From DATMER01 sp963844885 (GTDB lineage Bacteria > Acidobacteriota > Thermoanaerobaculia > Multivoradales > UBA5704), in contig CAWJQA010000020.1 of assembly GCA_963844885.1 (NCBI GenBank), positions 434,001 through 498,000 on the forward strand: 64,000 nucleotides of DNA. Reading direction: 5' to 3'. Below, piece after piece: positions 9,035 through 17,688 of the stretch. Every line of letters begins with the position of its first letter. The first letter of the stretch is position 1. Both the position numbers and the translations under genes were made by a program. The notes below the pieces were generated by a model. It was not told the origin of the DNA. It did not search any database and saw only the letters and a program-made list of their open reading frames with translations.

Positions 9035-10205
9035 TCAGTCGAAGAGCACGTTTTCGGCGAACGTCTCGAGCTGAATGCTCAGGTTTTCAAAGCTCGTCAT
9101 GTTTTCCTCGAACTCGCTGACGAAGTAGGGCACGCCGGCCTTTTCGAGCTCGCCGCAGTAGGCCACCTGGTCCTCGAGACCGGGCTCGCACATCTTGGCG
9201 GCGAGCAGGATGGCGGCGTCGGCACGCGCGCGGCGGACCTGCTCGAGGAGCATGCTGTTCCTTGGGTTTGCGCAGGTCGTGCTGGACCGGGCTGAAGGAC
9301 GACCGTTCGAGATAGGACTCGGCGAGGCTCGCCCACGGGTCGCCTTCAACCGGCACGTCCTCTTCGATCCAGCGCAGGCCGAGGAGAAGGTCGTCGTCCA
9401 CCACGTAGCAGGAGCGCGCCACCATCTCCAGAAGATCGAGCGGCGGCTGCTCGCAGAACCCGCCGGTCAGGACGGCGCGCACTTTGTCCTGCGGCCGGGC
9501 GGGGCGCGCGGCGAGCTGCGGCAACACCGCTGCGAGCAGCTCGTTGTGCTCCTGCCGCGGCACCAGGCCGCCGACGGCCATCAAAACATAGGCTTCGTCC
9601 ACCGCCAGCAGCCAGGGGCGCTCCCGCTTGAGAGCGTAGAGCTCGCGCAGCAGCCGCCGGTTTTCGTTGAACACCGCGATCGAGCGGCGCAGGTCGTCCG
9701 CGGACACCCGGCGCCCGGCCACCGCTTCGATCTCTTCCTGGATCCGCCGGTACTCCTCGCGCAGGTATTCCGCGGCGTGGCCCGAGTTCGCGTTTTGCGG
9801 CAGATAGAGGATCTGACAGGGATAGTTGGTGTTCCGGCCCCAGACGGCGGCGAGGTTGCGCGCCGCGTCGCAGATCGGATGGGTGACGAAGAGATCGAGC
9901 TCCAGCCGGCCGCTCAGGGCGAGCTCGAGAGAGGTTTTCAAGATCGAGCAGAGATACGATCCGAAGCGGGAGTCGGCGCGCCGCGGCTCGACCTGGGCGC
10001 CGTGGACCTTGACCGGCAGCAGGCCGGCCGCATGGGCGAGCTCTTCGGGAAAATAGACCTGAAAGTGGCCCAGAACCCGCCCCCCCGCCTCCCGCCAGCG
10101 GTGGACGGTGGGCAGCTCCGTGTCGGTGATCAGGGACCGGCAGGCCTCCAGAACCTCGTCGAGAGGCCGTCCCTGCCAATCCTGCCAGACCTGCGGCTGG
10201 TCCAT
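9035..10205 (-). CDS. bcrC: Benzoyl-CoA reductase subunit C (HgdB/BcrC type); one frameshift
   Basis: The first gene of the operon, about 390 residues. It belongs to the 2-hydroxyglutaryl-CoA dehydratase D-component family like BcrB and pairs with it to form the ring-reducing module. Visible family segments: VLGHFQVYFPEELAHAAGLL, SYLCSILKTSLEL, VTHPICDAARNLAAVWGRN, RAVLTGGFCEQPPLDLLEMV and DDDLLLGLRWIEEDVP. After an indel near 9265 the C-terminus continues RADAAILLAAKMCEPGLEDQ and VPYFVSEFEENMTSFENL. Cysteines in SYLCS, HPICD and KMCEPG are the expected cluster ligands. The ATG at 10205 has AGGAGG eight bases upstream. The order C-B-A-D is that of Thauera-type bcr operons; oah and had behind it make benzoyl-CoA the likely substrate rather than 2-hydroxyglutaryl-CoA. 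Confidence 0.85.
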
Positions 10206-10398
10206 CGGGTGCCTCCTTGGTTGGCGGTTTCGGACCTTGATGGCACCGTAACAGCCCCCAGGAGTGTCCGGCGACGCCCCTCCGGGCGGTTCTCCACCAC
10301 CTTTCCGGGTAGCCCGGTGAGGAAATCCGGCCGACGCCCTGGGCCACCGCAGGATCTGATCGGCTTGCCGGCGGGCGGCCCATGGTACCGTGGCGGCC
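10206..10398. promoter_or_regulatory. Divergent promoter region between bcr operon and efflux operon
   Basis: 193 bases separate the start of bcrC (minus) from the start of the outer-membrane efflux gene (plus). The region must hold the promoters of both operons, but it is GC-rich and I see no convincing -10/-35 pair or operator-like palindrome. No regulator gene is encoded beside either operon. Confidence 0.35.
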
Positions 10399-11613
10399 AT
10401 GAACCGGTGCGCTCTCGCCCTGCTCATCCTGTCCGCGTCGCTGCCGGTGAGCGCCCAGGAAAGCGGAGGCGAGGGGCTCACCCTGAGCGAGGCCGTGCGG
10501 ATCGTGCTCTCGGAGAACCCCGGTCTCGCCGCCGCGCGGCAGGGACAGGGGGTGGCGCAGGCCGGCATCGACATGGCGCGGCAGCGGCCGAATCCGGAGC
10601 TGGCGCTCGAAGCGTCACGGGAGACGCCGCACGACTCGGCGTCGCTCTCCTATCCTTTCGAAACCGCCGGCAAGCGGCGGCGCCGGATCGAGCTGGCCGA
10701 AGCCGAGGCGCGCACGGTCGACGCCGATCTCGGGCGCGCCGGCCTCGCGGTCCGCAACCGCGTGCGGCGCGCGTTCTATACCCTGGCCGCGGCGCAGCGC
10801 CAGGCCGCTCTGAGAGCCGAGGATCTGCGGCTGGCCCAGCGCATCCGGGACGCCGCGCAGGGACGCTTCGAGGCCGGAGACGCTCCCCGTCTCGACGTCC
10901 TGCAAGCGGATCTCGCCGTGGCGCAGGCCGCGAGCGAGGCGGACGGCGCTCAGGGCGCCGTCGCCGCGGCGCGCGCGGGCCTCAATACGCTGCTGGCCAG
11001 ACCGCCGGAGAGTCCACTGACTCTCCAGGGCGATCTGGAGGAAGGGGACGTGCCGGATGCCGCCGCGCTCGAAGCGCTCGCGCTGGCGTCGAGCGCCGAG
11101 CTTGCCGTCCTGGAGCGCTCGCTCGACGAGCAGGCCGCGCGCCTCGCGCTGGCGCGGGCCGAGCGGTTTCCCGATCCCGTCCTTCAGGGGGGAGTCGCCT
11201 ACGATTCGCCGCCGGAGTTCACCTATGGCTGGCGCGCCGGCCTCTCGGTGACGCTGCCCATCCTGAGCCGCCACAAGGCGGAGATCGCGCTGGAGGAGAG
11301 GACGCTCGCGCAGCGGCAGGCCGAGCGCGAGGCCGCCCGCCGGCGTATCGCCGGCGAGGTCGCGCAAGCCGTGACGCTGGCGTCCGCGGCCCGGCGGCAG
11401 ACGCTGCAATACCGCGACGAGGTCTTGCCGCGGACCGTGGAGGTGGAGAGCATGGCGGAGGATTCGTATCGTTCAGGGCAGACCGGGCTCGTGGCGCTGC
11501 TTCAGGCGCTCCAGGCCACGCGCGAGATCCGGCTGCGCGCCATCCAGGCCGGCGTCGAGTATCAGGCGGCGCTCGCCGACCTCGAAGAGACGATCGGAGC
11601 GCCGCTGCCATGA
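10399..11613 (+). CDS. TolC-family outer-membrane efflux protein
   Basis: About 404 residues. A signal peptide (MNRCALALLILSASLPVSAQ) is followed by the two repeated efflux-protein halves: LTLSEAVRIVLSENPGLAAA opens the first and the second begins near DAAALEALALASSAELAVLE. Long Ala/Arg/Glu-rich helices (AAAQRQAALRAEDLRLAQRI, then QADLAVAQAASEADGA) fit the coiled-coil barrel. TolC proteins form the trimeric outer-membrane duct for RND pumps. ATG at 10399 is preferred over the upstream GTG at 10390 because it starts the signal peptide directly. The adaptor and pump genes follow, giving a complete outer-membrane/adaptor/pump set; the substrate is not evident. Confidence 0.85.
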   Translation: MNRCALALLILSASLPVSAQESGGEGLTLSEAVRIVLSENPGLAAARQGQGVAQAGIDMARQRPNPELALEASRETPHDSASLSYPFETAGKRRRRIELAEAEARTVDADLGRAGLAVRNRVRRAFYTLAAAQRQAALRAEDLRLAQRIRDAAQGRFEAGDAPRLDVLQADLAVAQAASEADGAQGAVAAARAGLNTLLARPPESPLTLQGDLEEGDVPDAAALEALALASSAELAVLERSLDEQAARLALARAERFPDPVLQGGVAYDSPPEFTYGWRAGLSVTLPILSRHKAEIALEERTLAQRQAEREAARRRIAGEVAQAVTLASAARRQTLQYRDEVLPRTVEVESMAEDSYRSGQTGLVALLQALQATREIRLRAIQAGVEYQAALADLEETIGAPLP

Positions 11614-11636
11614 GAAGCCGCCTTTTCCAAGCGTTT

Positions 11637-11675
11637 GTGGCGTGCGGCCGGGAGAGGGGCCGGGGGTGAGGGTTC
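11637..11675. repeat. Dispersed GAGAGGG-GGCCGGGGG-TGAGGG repeat, copy 1
   Basis: The sequence GGGAGAGGGGCCGGGGGTGAGG is a copy of a short element also found near 22470 and, in related form, near 41880-41925 and 50165-50190. This type of CCCTCACCCC/CTCTCCC repeat is widespread between bacterial genes. Here it lies between the efflux gene and the adaptor gene, and the GTG inside it (11666) may serve as the adaptor start codon. Confidence 0.6.
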
Positions 11676-12760
11676 TTCTCCTCCTCGCCGCCCTCACCGT
11701 CGCAGGCTGCGGCGGCGCCACCACCGAAGAGATCGAAACCACCAGCAAGGTGACCGTCGCCGTCGACACCGCGAAGCAGGGGGCGATCCGCGCCACTTTG
11801 CGCGCCACAGGCGTCGTCAAGCCGGCTCCCGGCGCGGAGCTTCTCGTGTTGGCACCCGAGCCCGCGCGCATCGTCGAGCTGCCGCGGGCGGCCGGCGACT
11901 CGGTGCGGCGGGGCAACCTTCTCGTCCGCTTCGAGGTGGCCTCTCTGCAAGCGGACGAGGCCGGCCGAAAGGCGGACCTCGCGCGCGCCCAGGCGCGAAT
12001 CGAGACCGCGCGCGCCGGGGTGGAGCGCAGCGCGGCGCTCTTTTCCCGCGGCATCGCGGCCAAGAGAGAGGTCGAGGACGCACAGCGCGAGCTGGCCGAC
12101 GCCCAGGCCGACCTCGCCGGTGCGCGGGGTGCCCTGTCGGCGACCGCCACCCTGGCCGCCCGCGTGGTCGTCCGGGCGCCGTTCGACGGCGTCGTGGCCG
12201 AACGCTGGCACAACCCCGGCGATCTGGTGGATGCCGCGGCGTCCGATCCCATTTTGCGGTTGATCGATCCGGCCCGGCTCCAGGTCGAGGTTTCGGTCCC
12301 CCTCTCGGATCTTGCCGGCGTCGCGGTCGGCAGTCCGGCCCGCGTGCTCGCGGCCGGCATGCCCGAAGCCCTGGCGGGCACCGTGGTGAGCCGGCCCGGC
12401 GCGGTCGATCCGCTGACCGGTGCCGCCACCGTGCGCGTCTCGATACCGGGCTCGAGCAGTCTGCCGGCGGGCTCTCCGGTGGAGGTGGAAATCCTTTCTG
12501 AAGAGCACCGCGGCGTGATTTTCATCCCCGTCGCGGCGGTCGTGGAGGAGGGGCCGCAAAGCTTCGCCTATGTCGTGGATTCCGGGAGCCATGCCCACCT
12601 CCGGCCGATCGTGGTGGGGATCTCGTCCGACCGCGACGTCGAAGTCCGTTCCGGCCTGGCGGCTGGTGACCGCGTCATCGTCCAAGGCCAGGCTTCGCTG
12701 CCGGACGGCGCCGAGGTCAGTATCGTCCGGGAGGGTTCCGGGGAAGGCCCGGGCCGATGA
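11666..12760 (+). CDS. RND efflux membrane-fusion (adaptor) lipoprotein
   Basis: About 364 residues from the GTG at 11666, which begins a lipoprotein signal VRVLLLLAALTVAGCGG with lipobox VAGC (an in-frame GTG at 11642 is an alternative). The order barrel-sandwich half (AELLVLAPEPARIVELPRAA), alpha-hairpin (ADEAGRKADLARAQARIETA), second half (VVVRAPFDGVVAERWHNPGD), beta-barrel and membrane-proximal domain is that of HlyD/AcrA-family adaptors. It sits in the periplasm, anchored to the inner membrane, and joins the pump to the outer-membrane duct. The last four bases overlap the start of the pump gene (ATGA), so the two are translationally coupled. Confidence 0.85.
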   Translation: MRVLLLLAALTVAGCGGATTEEIETTSKVTVAVDTAKQGAIRATLRATGVVKPAPGAELLVLAPEPARIVELPRAAGDSVRRGNLLVRFEVASLQADEAGRKADLARAQARIETARAGVERSAALFSRGIAAKREVEDAQRELADAQADLAGARGALSATATLAARVVVRAPFDGVVAERWHNPGDLVDAAASDPILRLIDPARLQVEVSVPLSDLAGVAVGSPARVLAAGMPEALAGTVVSRPGAVDPLTGAATVRVSIPGSSSLPAGSPVEVEILSEEHRGVIFIPVAAVVEEGPQSFAYVVDSGSHAHLRPIVVGISSDRDVEVRSGLAAGDRVIVQGQASLPDGAEVSIVREGSGEGPGR

Positions 12761-15700
12761 CCTTCCTGCGGCACGTCCGGCACCAGGGACGGATCGTGGT
12801 TCTCCTCACGGCGCTCTCGGCCGCCGCCGGCATTCTGGCGTTCACGGCCCTGCCCAGCTCCATCTATCCGGCCCTGGAGTTTCCGCGGATTCTCGTCATC
12901 GCGCACAGCGGCACGCTGCCGCCGCGCCAGATGGCGCTGACCGTCACCCGTCCTCTGGAGCAGGCGGCGATGGAGGTGCCCGGCATCCGCCGGGTCCGTT
13001 CGCGCACCCTGCGCGGCGCTTCCGAGATCTCGGCGCAGTTCGATCCGAAGACGAACATGACCGAGGCCCTGCAGCAGATGCAGAACCGGGTCGCCGAGGC
13101 GCGGGCGGGGCTGCGGGCCGGCGTCGAGGTGGACGTCGAGCGGGTGACCCCCGCGTCCTTCCCGATGCTCAGCCTCAACCTCACCGGCCCGCTGCCCGAC
13201 GCCGACCTGCGCGACTACGCTTTCTACGTCGTCCGCCCGGCCCTGGCGCGCGTCCCCGGCGTCGGCCGCCTCGAGGTCTCGGCGAGCGACGAGCGGGAGA
13301 TCGAGGTGGTCGCCGATCCCGCCCGGCTGATGGCCGCGCGGCTTACAGTCCAGGACGTGAGCGCGGCTCTGCGCGCGGCGAACGTCCTGGCTCCGGTCGG
13401 GCGCTACAACGCGGCGGGCCGCCAGCACCTGGTGCTCGCCTCGGGGCTCTGGGCGTCGGCGGCCGAGATCGAGCGCACGCCGGTCGCGGTGCGCAACGGA
13501 GCGACGCTGCGTATCTCGGACGTCGCCGCCGTCTTCCCCGGCGCGCCCGACCGCAGCCAACTGGTCACCGGCAACGGGCGCGACGCGGCCATCCTAAACC
13601 TTTCGCAGCAGCCCGGCGCCAACCTGCTGGACGTCAAGAGCGGCGTCGAGTCCGCCCTGCGCGAGGTCGCCGCGACGCTGCCGTCGGGGCTGCGCATCTC
13701 CAAGGTCTACGATCTCGCGGAGCTCGTCGCCACGGCCGTGGCCAACGTGCGGGACGCCATCGCGATCGGCGGCGCGCTGGCCGTGCTCATTCTCCTGCTC
13801 TTCCTGCGCGACTGGCGGATGACGTTCGTCTCCGCGCTCACCCTGCCGCTGACCGTCCTCGCCACCTTCGTGCTGATGCGCCTCCTCGGCGAATCGATCA
13901 ATCTCATGTCCATGGGCGGGCTGGCGGTCGCGATCGGCCTGGTGATCGACGATGCGGTGGTGGTGGTTGAAAACATCCATCGCAAGCTCGCGGCGCGCCC
14001 CACCGACGTGGATGGTGCCATTGAAGGGGCGACCGCCGAGTTGGTGGCCCCGGTCGTCGGCTCGACCCTGACGACGGTGGTGGTGCTGGCGCCGCTCGGT
14101 CTGCTCTCCGGCGTGGTCGGACAGTTCTTCCGGTCGCTCTCGCTCACCCTCTCCGCGGCGGTCCTGATCTCCCTGGTTCTCGCCCTCACGCTCATCCCAC
14201 TGCTCTGTGGATGGCTCTATCGCGCTCGTCCCGACCGTCCCGAACCGGAACCCGATGCGAAGCCGTCCGGAAGCCGGCTCGAATCCCTCTATACCCGGTC
14301 GCTGGCCGGCGTTCTCCGCCGCCCCGGCCTGGCGGTGGCGGCCACGGTGGGGCTGGCCGTGATGGGGGGATTGCTCTACTGGCGCATCCCGAGCGGATTC
14401 CTGCCGGCCATGGACGAAGGCGGATTCGTGATCGACTACCTCACGCCGCCCGGCACCGCGCTCGAAGAGACCGACCGCGTGATCCGCCGCATCGAGCGCA
14501 TCCTCGCGGCGACGCCGGAGGTGGCGGCCTTCTCCCGCCGCACCGGCTCCGAGATGGGCCTGTTCGCGACGGCGCAGAACAAGGGGGACGTGCTGGTCCG
14601 GCTCAAGCCGCGCGACCAGCGTTTCCGCAGCGCCGAGGAGATCATCAGCGCCCTGCGGCCACGCCTCCAGGAAGCCGCGCCGGGAGTCGACATCGAGTTC
14701 GTCCAGCTCCTCCAGGACATGATCGGGGATCTCAAGGGGGTCTCGTCGCCGATCGAGGTGAAAATCTTCGGCGACGATCCCGACGTCCTCGCCTCTCTGG
14801 CTTCGCAGGCCGAGCCCCTGATGGCCGCGACCCGCGGCGTCGTCGACCTGGTCGGCCTCGAGCGCGGCAGCCCGGAGGTGACCTGGACGGTCGATCCCGT
14901 CGCCGCCGGCCGGCTGGGGCTGACGGCCGGCCAGGTCTCGGAGCAGATCTCCGCCGCATGGATGGGCGAGGTCGCGACCGACCTGTGGCTCCTGGACCGC
15001 AGCATTCCGGTGCGGGTGAGATATCCGGACGCCGTCCGCTTCAATCCGGCGCTGCTCGGCGCCACCCTCGTCCGCGGGGCCGGAGGCGAGCTGGTGCCGC
15101 TGGCCAGCCTGGCGCGGCCGGCCTCCACGGAAGGACAGAGCGAGGTCATCCGGGAAAATCTCCGCCAGATGGTGCTGATCACCGCCCGCCTGGAAGACCG
15201 CGACCTCGGCAGCGCCGTGGCGGAGATCCGTTCCCGGCTGCGGAAGCTCCACCTCCCGGCCGGCTACTCCCTGGAGGTAGGTGGCCAGTACGAGTCGCAA
15301 CGCCAGGCCTTCCGCGAGCTGCTGATGGTCTTCGGCGTCGCGGCCTCGCTGGTCTTCGTCATCCTGGTCTTTCAGTTCCGCGCCTTCACGCCGGCCGTCC
15401 TGCTCCTCGGAGCGGCGCCGTTGTCGCTGGGCGGCGCCTTCCTGCTGCTCTGGGCGACCGGAACCGAGCTCAACGTCTCGTCGGCGATGGGCTTGATCCT
15501 GCTCATCGGCCTGGTGGTGAAGAACGGCATCGTCCTGCTCGACTACGCCCACCGCCTGCGGGATGGGGGAGCGCCGCTGGGAGAAGCGGTCTTCGAAGCC
15601 GCGCGCGTGCGGCTGCGCCCGATCCTGATGACGACCCTCTGCACCCTCTTCGGCCTGCTGCCGCTCGCCCTGGGCCTGGGAGCGGGAGCCGAGCTGCAAA

Positions 15701-15807
15701 GACCGCTCGCCCTGGCGGTCATCGGCGGCCTCGGCCTCTCGACGCTGATCACCCTCTACGGCGTGCCTTCGCTGTACGTCGCGCTGCGGGGCGGGAAAGC
15801 CGGGTAG
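12757..15807 (+). CDS. RND-family inner-membrane efflux pump (HAE1-like)
   Basis: 1016 residues, the normal length for this family, with an N-terminal membrane helix, two large periplasmic loops and two sets of helices. The proton-relay segment reads GGLAVAIGLVIDDAVVVVEN (residues about 388-407), with the Asp-Asp pair of drug-type pumps rather than the heavy-metal type. Conserved SGFLPAMDEGGF starts the second half and SAMGLILLIGLVVKNGIVLL the matching helix. It uses the proton gradient to export small hydrophobic compounds, solvents or antibiotics from the periplasm or inner membrane. Located next to an aromatic catabolism operon, it could export aromatic compounds, but this is only suggestive. 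No frameshift is present over three kilobases. Confidence 0.9.
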   Translation: MTFLRHVRHQGRIVVLLTALSAAAGILAFTALPSSIYPALEFPRILVIAHSGTLPPRQMALTVTRPLEQAAMEVPGIRRVRSRTLRGASEISAQFDPKTNMTEALQQMQNRVAEARAGLRAGVEVDVERVTPASFPMLSLNLTGPLPDADLRDYAFYVVRPALARVPGVGRLEVSASDEREIEVVADPARLMAARLTVQDVSAALRAANVLAPVGRYNAAGRQHLVLASGLWASAAEIERTPVAVRNGATLRISDVAAVFPGAPDRSQLVTGNGRDAAILNLSQQPGANLLDVKSGVESALREVAATLPSGLRISKVYDLAELVATAVANVRDAIAIGGALAVLILLLFLRDWRMTFVSALTLPLTVLATFVLMRLLGESINLMSMGGLAVAIGLVIDDAVVVVENIHRKLAARPTDVDGAIEGATAELVAPVVGSTLTTVVVLAPLGLLSGVVGQFFRSLSLTLSAAVLISLVLALTLIPLLCGWLYRARPDRPEPEPDAKPSGSRLESLYTRSLAGVLRRPGLAVAATVGLAVMGGLLYWRIPSGFLPAMDEGGFVIDYLTPPGTALEETDRVIRRIERILAATPEVAAFSRRTGSEMGLFATAQNKGDVLVRLKPRDQRFRSAEEIISALRPRLQEAAPGVDIEFVQLLQDMIGDLKGVSSPIEVKIFGDDPDVLASLASQAEPLMAATRGVVDLVGLERGSPEVTWTVDPVAAGRLGLTAGQVSEQISAAWMGEVATDLWLLDRSIPVRVRYPDAVRFNPALLGATLVRGAGGELVPLASLARPASTEGQSEVIRENLRQMVLITARLEDRDLGSAVAEIRSRLRKLHLPAGYSLEVGGQYESQRQAFRELLMVFGVAASLVFVILVFQFRAFTPAVLLLGAAPLSLGGAFLLLWATGTELNVSSAMGLILLIGLVVKNGIVLLDYAHRLRDGGAPLGEAVFEAARVRLRPILMTTLCTLFGLLPLALGLGAGAELQRPLALAVIGGLGLSTLITLYGVPSLYVALRGGKAG

Positions 15808-16290
15808 CCGAGGATCGGCCAAGCCTGGCGCGGCTTCGGCCAGGCCTGGCGCACGAGTGGCCAAGAGATGCCGGATGTCGGGAAGCCCGGCGGGGCTTCG
15901 GCCAGAGCCGGCGGGCCTTCCGCCGGGACTGGCGGGAGTCCGGCCGGGTTCGGCGGGCCTCTCGCCAGGCTTGGCCGATGGTTGGGAGGACCGGCGGACG
16001 GCTCGCCAGAGCTGGCCGGAGACCGGCTGGAGATCTGGAACGCGCGCCAACGCTGGCGGAAGGCCCGCCAGAGCTCGCCGAACGCGGGCCGGTGGCGGCC
16101 GAAAGCCGGCGAAGGCCGGCGAGGGCTCGGCCTGGTGAAGCGAGGATCTTTGAATACCTGGCGGGACGGTGGCCGCCGTGTCCAAGGTCTCCGCCGCTCC
16201 GTCTGGATGGGAGGCCCGCCTTCCGGGGAGGGGGGCGGGCCGGTGCCGGAGGTGTGCGGAGGCGGGGGCGCTCCGCGCGGCCGGGCACAA
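15808..16290. repeat. GC-rich, low-complexity region of degenerate GGC/GCC repeats
   Basis: About 330 bases (15810-16140) are made of imperfect, interleaved copies of short motifs such as TTCGGCCAGG, GCCTGGCG, GCCGGCGGG and CGCCAGAGC, both direct and inverted. Several frames stay open on both strands simply because the composition is so biased. No recognisable protein results. It begins immediately after the pump gene stop, so it may also contain a transcription end, but there is no hairpin followed by a T run. The remainder up to 16290 is plain GC-rich spacer before the Phd/ParE genes. Confidence 0.6.
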
Positions 16291-16307
16291 TGTTGTATCC
16301 TTAATGG

Positions 16308-16592
16308 ATGAGCCTGAGGCTACCGGACGTCATTCCTCTCTCCGATCTCGAACAGGACGCTGGCGGCGTCCTGCGCCGCGTACGGGAGTCCCAGACCCCG
16401 GCGGTGATCACGCGGCGTGGCCGCGCGCAGGCGGTCCTCATCAGCATCGAGTCCTTTCGGCAGGCTGAAGCGGAGCGAGAGTTGCTGGCCCGGCTCGCCC
16501 GGGGCGAGCAAGAGATCGCGGAGGGTCGAGGCTATGACCTCGACAGCGTGCTCGCCGAAGCCGACGACCTCCTCAAGCCGCGAGAATCTTGA
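16308..16592 (+). CDS. Phd/YefM-family antitoxin
   Basis: 94 residues. DVIPLSDLEQDAGGVLRRVR, then TPAVITRRGRAQAVLISIES, is the usual Phd/YefM arrangement: an N-terminal domain that binds operator DNA and a helical, acidic C-terminus that wraps the toxin. Its stop overlaps the start of the ParE-like toxin by four bases, typical of a toxin-antitoxin operon in which antitoxin and the complex repress transcription. An alternative ATG four bases upstream is out of frame. Confidence 0.85.
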   Translation: MSLRLPDVIPLSDLEQDAGGVLRRVRESQTPAVITRRGRAQAVLISIESFRQAEAERELLARLARGEQEIAEGRGYDLDSVLAEADDLLKPRES

Positions 16593-16897
16593 AGGTCCAG
16601 TTCACTCCAGGGGCTCGGGCTGAGTTCCTCTCGGTCGTGGGATACATCCGAGAAGATAGGCCGATTGCAGCCCGGCGCTTCCGGGAGCGGGCCGAACAGA
16701 CTTTACGCCGTCTCGAACGCTTCCCCGAATCAGGCCGGCAGATCCCTGAGTTCCCCGACCTCCCTTACAGAGAGGTCATCATAGCCCCATACCGGTTCTT
16801 CTATCGGATGGGAGGAGACACGGTCTGGATCGTGGCCGTCTGGCACGGCGCGCAGATCCCTCTAGCCCCGGAGCTCGAAGGAGAGGAAGAGTCCTGA
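16589..16897 (+). CDS. ParE/RelE-family toxin
   Basis: 102 residues starting with TTG at 16589, overlapping the antitoxin stop. VQFTPGARAEFLSVVGYIRE, RRFRERAEQTLRRLERFPES and GRQIPEFPDLPYREVI are typical of the ParE branch, ending with YRFFYRMGGDTVWIVAVWHG. ParE toxins inhibit DNA gyrase; RelE relatives cleave mRNA on the ribosome. The sequence does not decide between the two, though the GR(x)IPEF and WHG motifs favour ParE. Confidence 0.85.
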   Translation: MKVQFTPGARAEFLSVVGYIREDRPIAARRFRERAEQTLRRLERFPESGRQIPEFPDLPYREVIIAPYRFFYRMGGDTVWIVAVWHGAQIPLAPELEGEEES

Positions 16898-16949
16898 CCC
16901 ACCGAAGGTGACGACTGAGCGGCAGGCCTGTAACCTCAAGGAGGAACTG

Positions 16950-17465
16950 ATGAGACGCGTGCGCTTCTCGGTGGCCATGAGCCTCGATGGGTACATCGCA
17001 GGACCCAAGGGGGAGAGCGACTGGATCGTCATGGACCCGGACATCGACTTCGGCGCGCTGATGGGGGCGTTCGACACGGTGCTCCTGGGCCGGAAGACCT
17101 ACGAGGCCGCGCGCCGACAGGGTGGTGGCGTCGGGATGCCCGGCATGAAGGCTTACGTCTTCTCACGTACGCTGCGCCAGGCCGACTGTCCAGGGGTGAC
17201 GGTCTCCAACAATCCGGTAGAGGCGTTGACCGCGCTCAAGGCGGCATCCGGCAAGGACATCTGGCTATTCGGTGGCGGCTCCCTGTTCAGCAGCTTCCTG
17301 CGGCTCGGGCTGGTGGATACGGTCGAGGTGGCGATCATCCCGGTGCTGCTCGGTGATGGGTTGCCGCTCCGGCCTCATCCCGCGATGATGGCGAAGCTCA
17401 AGCTGACGAAGAGCAGGATCTATGAGAAGACGGGCACCGTTGCGCTGGAGTATTCGGTGGCGTGA
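16950..17465 (+). CDS. Dihydrofolate-reductase-like (RibD C-terminal/YyaP-type) oxidoreductase
   Basis: 171 residues. RRVRFSVAMSLDGYIAGPKG, DTVLLGRKTYEAARR, KAYVFSRTL, KDIWLFGGGSLFSSFL and VEVAIIPVLLGDGLPL are the landmarks of the RibD_C/DHFR-like family, NADPH-dependent reductases of unknown substrate often found as lone accessory genes. The ATG at 16950 is chosen because AAGGAGG lies six bases upstream (16938-16944); an earlier in-frame start at 16908 lacks such a site. The gene lies between a toxin-antitoxin pair and an intron remnant, as part of the accessory region. Confidence 0.85.
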   Translation: MRRVRFSVAMSLDGYIAGPKGESDWIVMDPDIDFGALMGAFDTVLLGRKTYEAARRQGGGVGMPGMKAYVFSRTLRQADCPGVTVSNNPVEALTALKAASGKDIWLFGGGSLFSSFLRLGLVDTVEVAIIPVLLGDGLPLRPHPAMMAKLKLTKSRIYEKTGTVALEYSVA

Positions 17466-17688
17466 AGAACACTCATCCGCGATGAAGCGGTTAGGACGGG
17501 AAAATGAGTATGTTCAAGGGAATGTTGGTCGCAGTGGGTGTGCTCTCCCGCAAACGCAGGCTTACGCAAGCTCTCTCGTGAAGCCCGTCCGAGAGCCGGA
17601 TGCGGTAGATCCGCACGTCCTGTTCGATGAGCGGCGGCGGGAAACGGTCAACCACCGCGCCCGTCGCCGACTTTACCCAGCCCCCGGG
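17466..17688 (+). mobile_element. 3' remnant of a group II intron (domains V and VI), no reverse transcriptase
   Basis: Positions 17593-17625 fold as group II intron domain V: GAGCCGGATGCGG, a TAGA loop, then a 3' strand with CCGCA, a two-base bulge, and TCC, giving the paired TGCGG/CCGCA upper stem, CG bulge and GGA/TCC lower stem. The AGC catalytic triad position is present; one expected C-G pair is a C-T mismatch. It is followed by a domain-VI-like hairpin (GCGGCGGCGGG with GCCCGTCGCC) and the typical intron end CCGACTTTAC near 17676. No intron-encoded protein is recognisable in the 120 bases upstream, so 5' domains and the reverse transcriptase are lost. The end lies about 12 bases beyond the stop codon of the small minus-strand gene. 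Confidence 0.65.

Noticed and set aside
5942..10205. 2-hydroxyglutaryl-CoA dehydratase instead of benzoyl-CoA reductase
   Set aside because: Four subunits with two ATPases plus adjoining oah and had are characteristic of class I benzoyl-CoA reductase; the dehydratase uses a single activator subunit.
13594..16290. Very long open frame antisense to the RND pump
   Set aside because: It mirrors the codon pattern of the pump gene; Arg/Gln/Asp/His-rich translation with no domain is typical of antisense frames in GC-rich DNA. The same holds for long antisense frames at 9195-11669, 25601-27769, 34759-37611 and 37797-39851.
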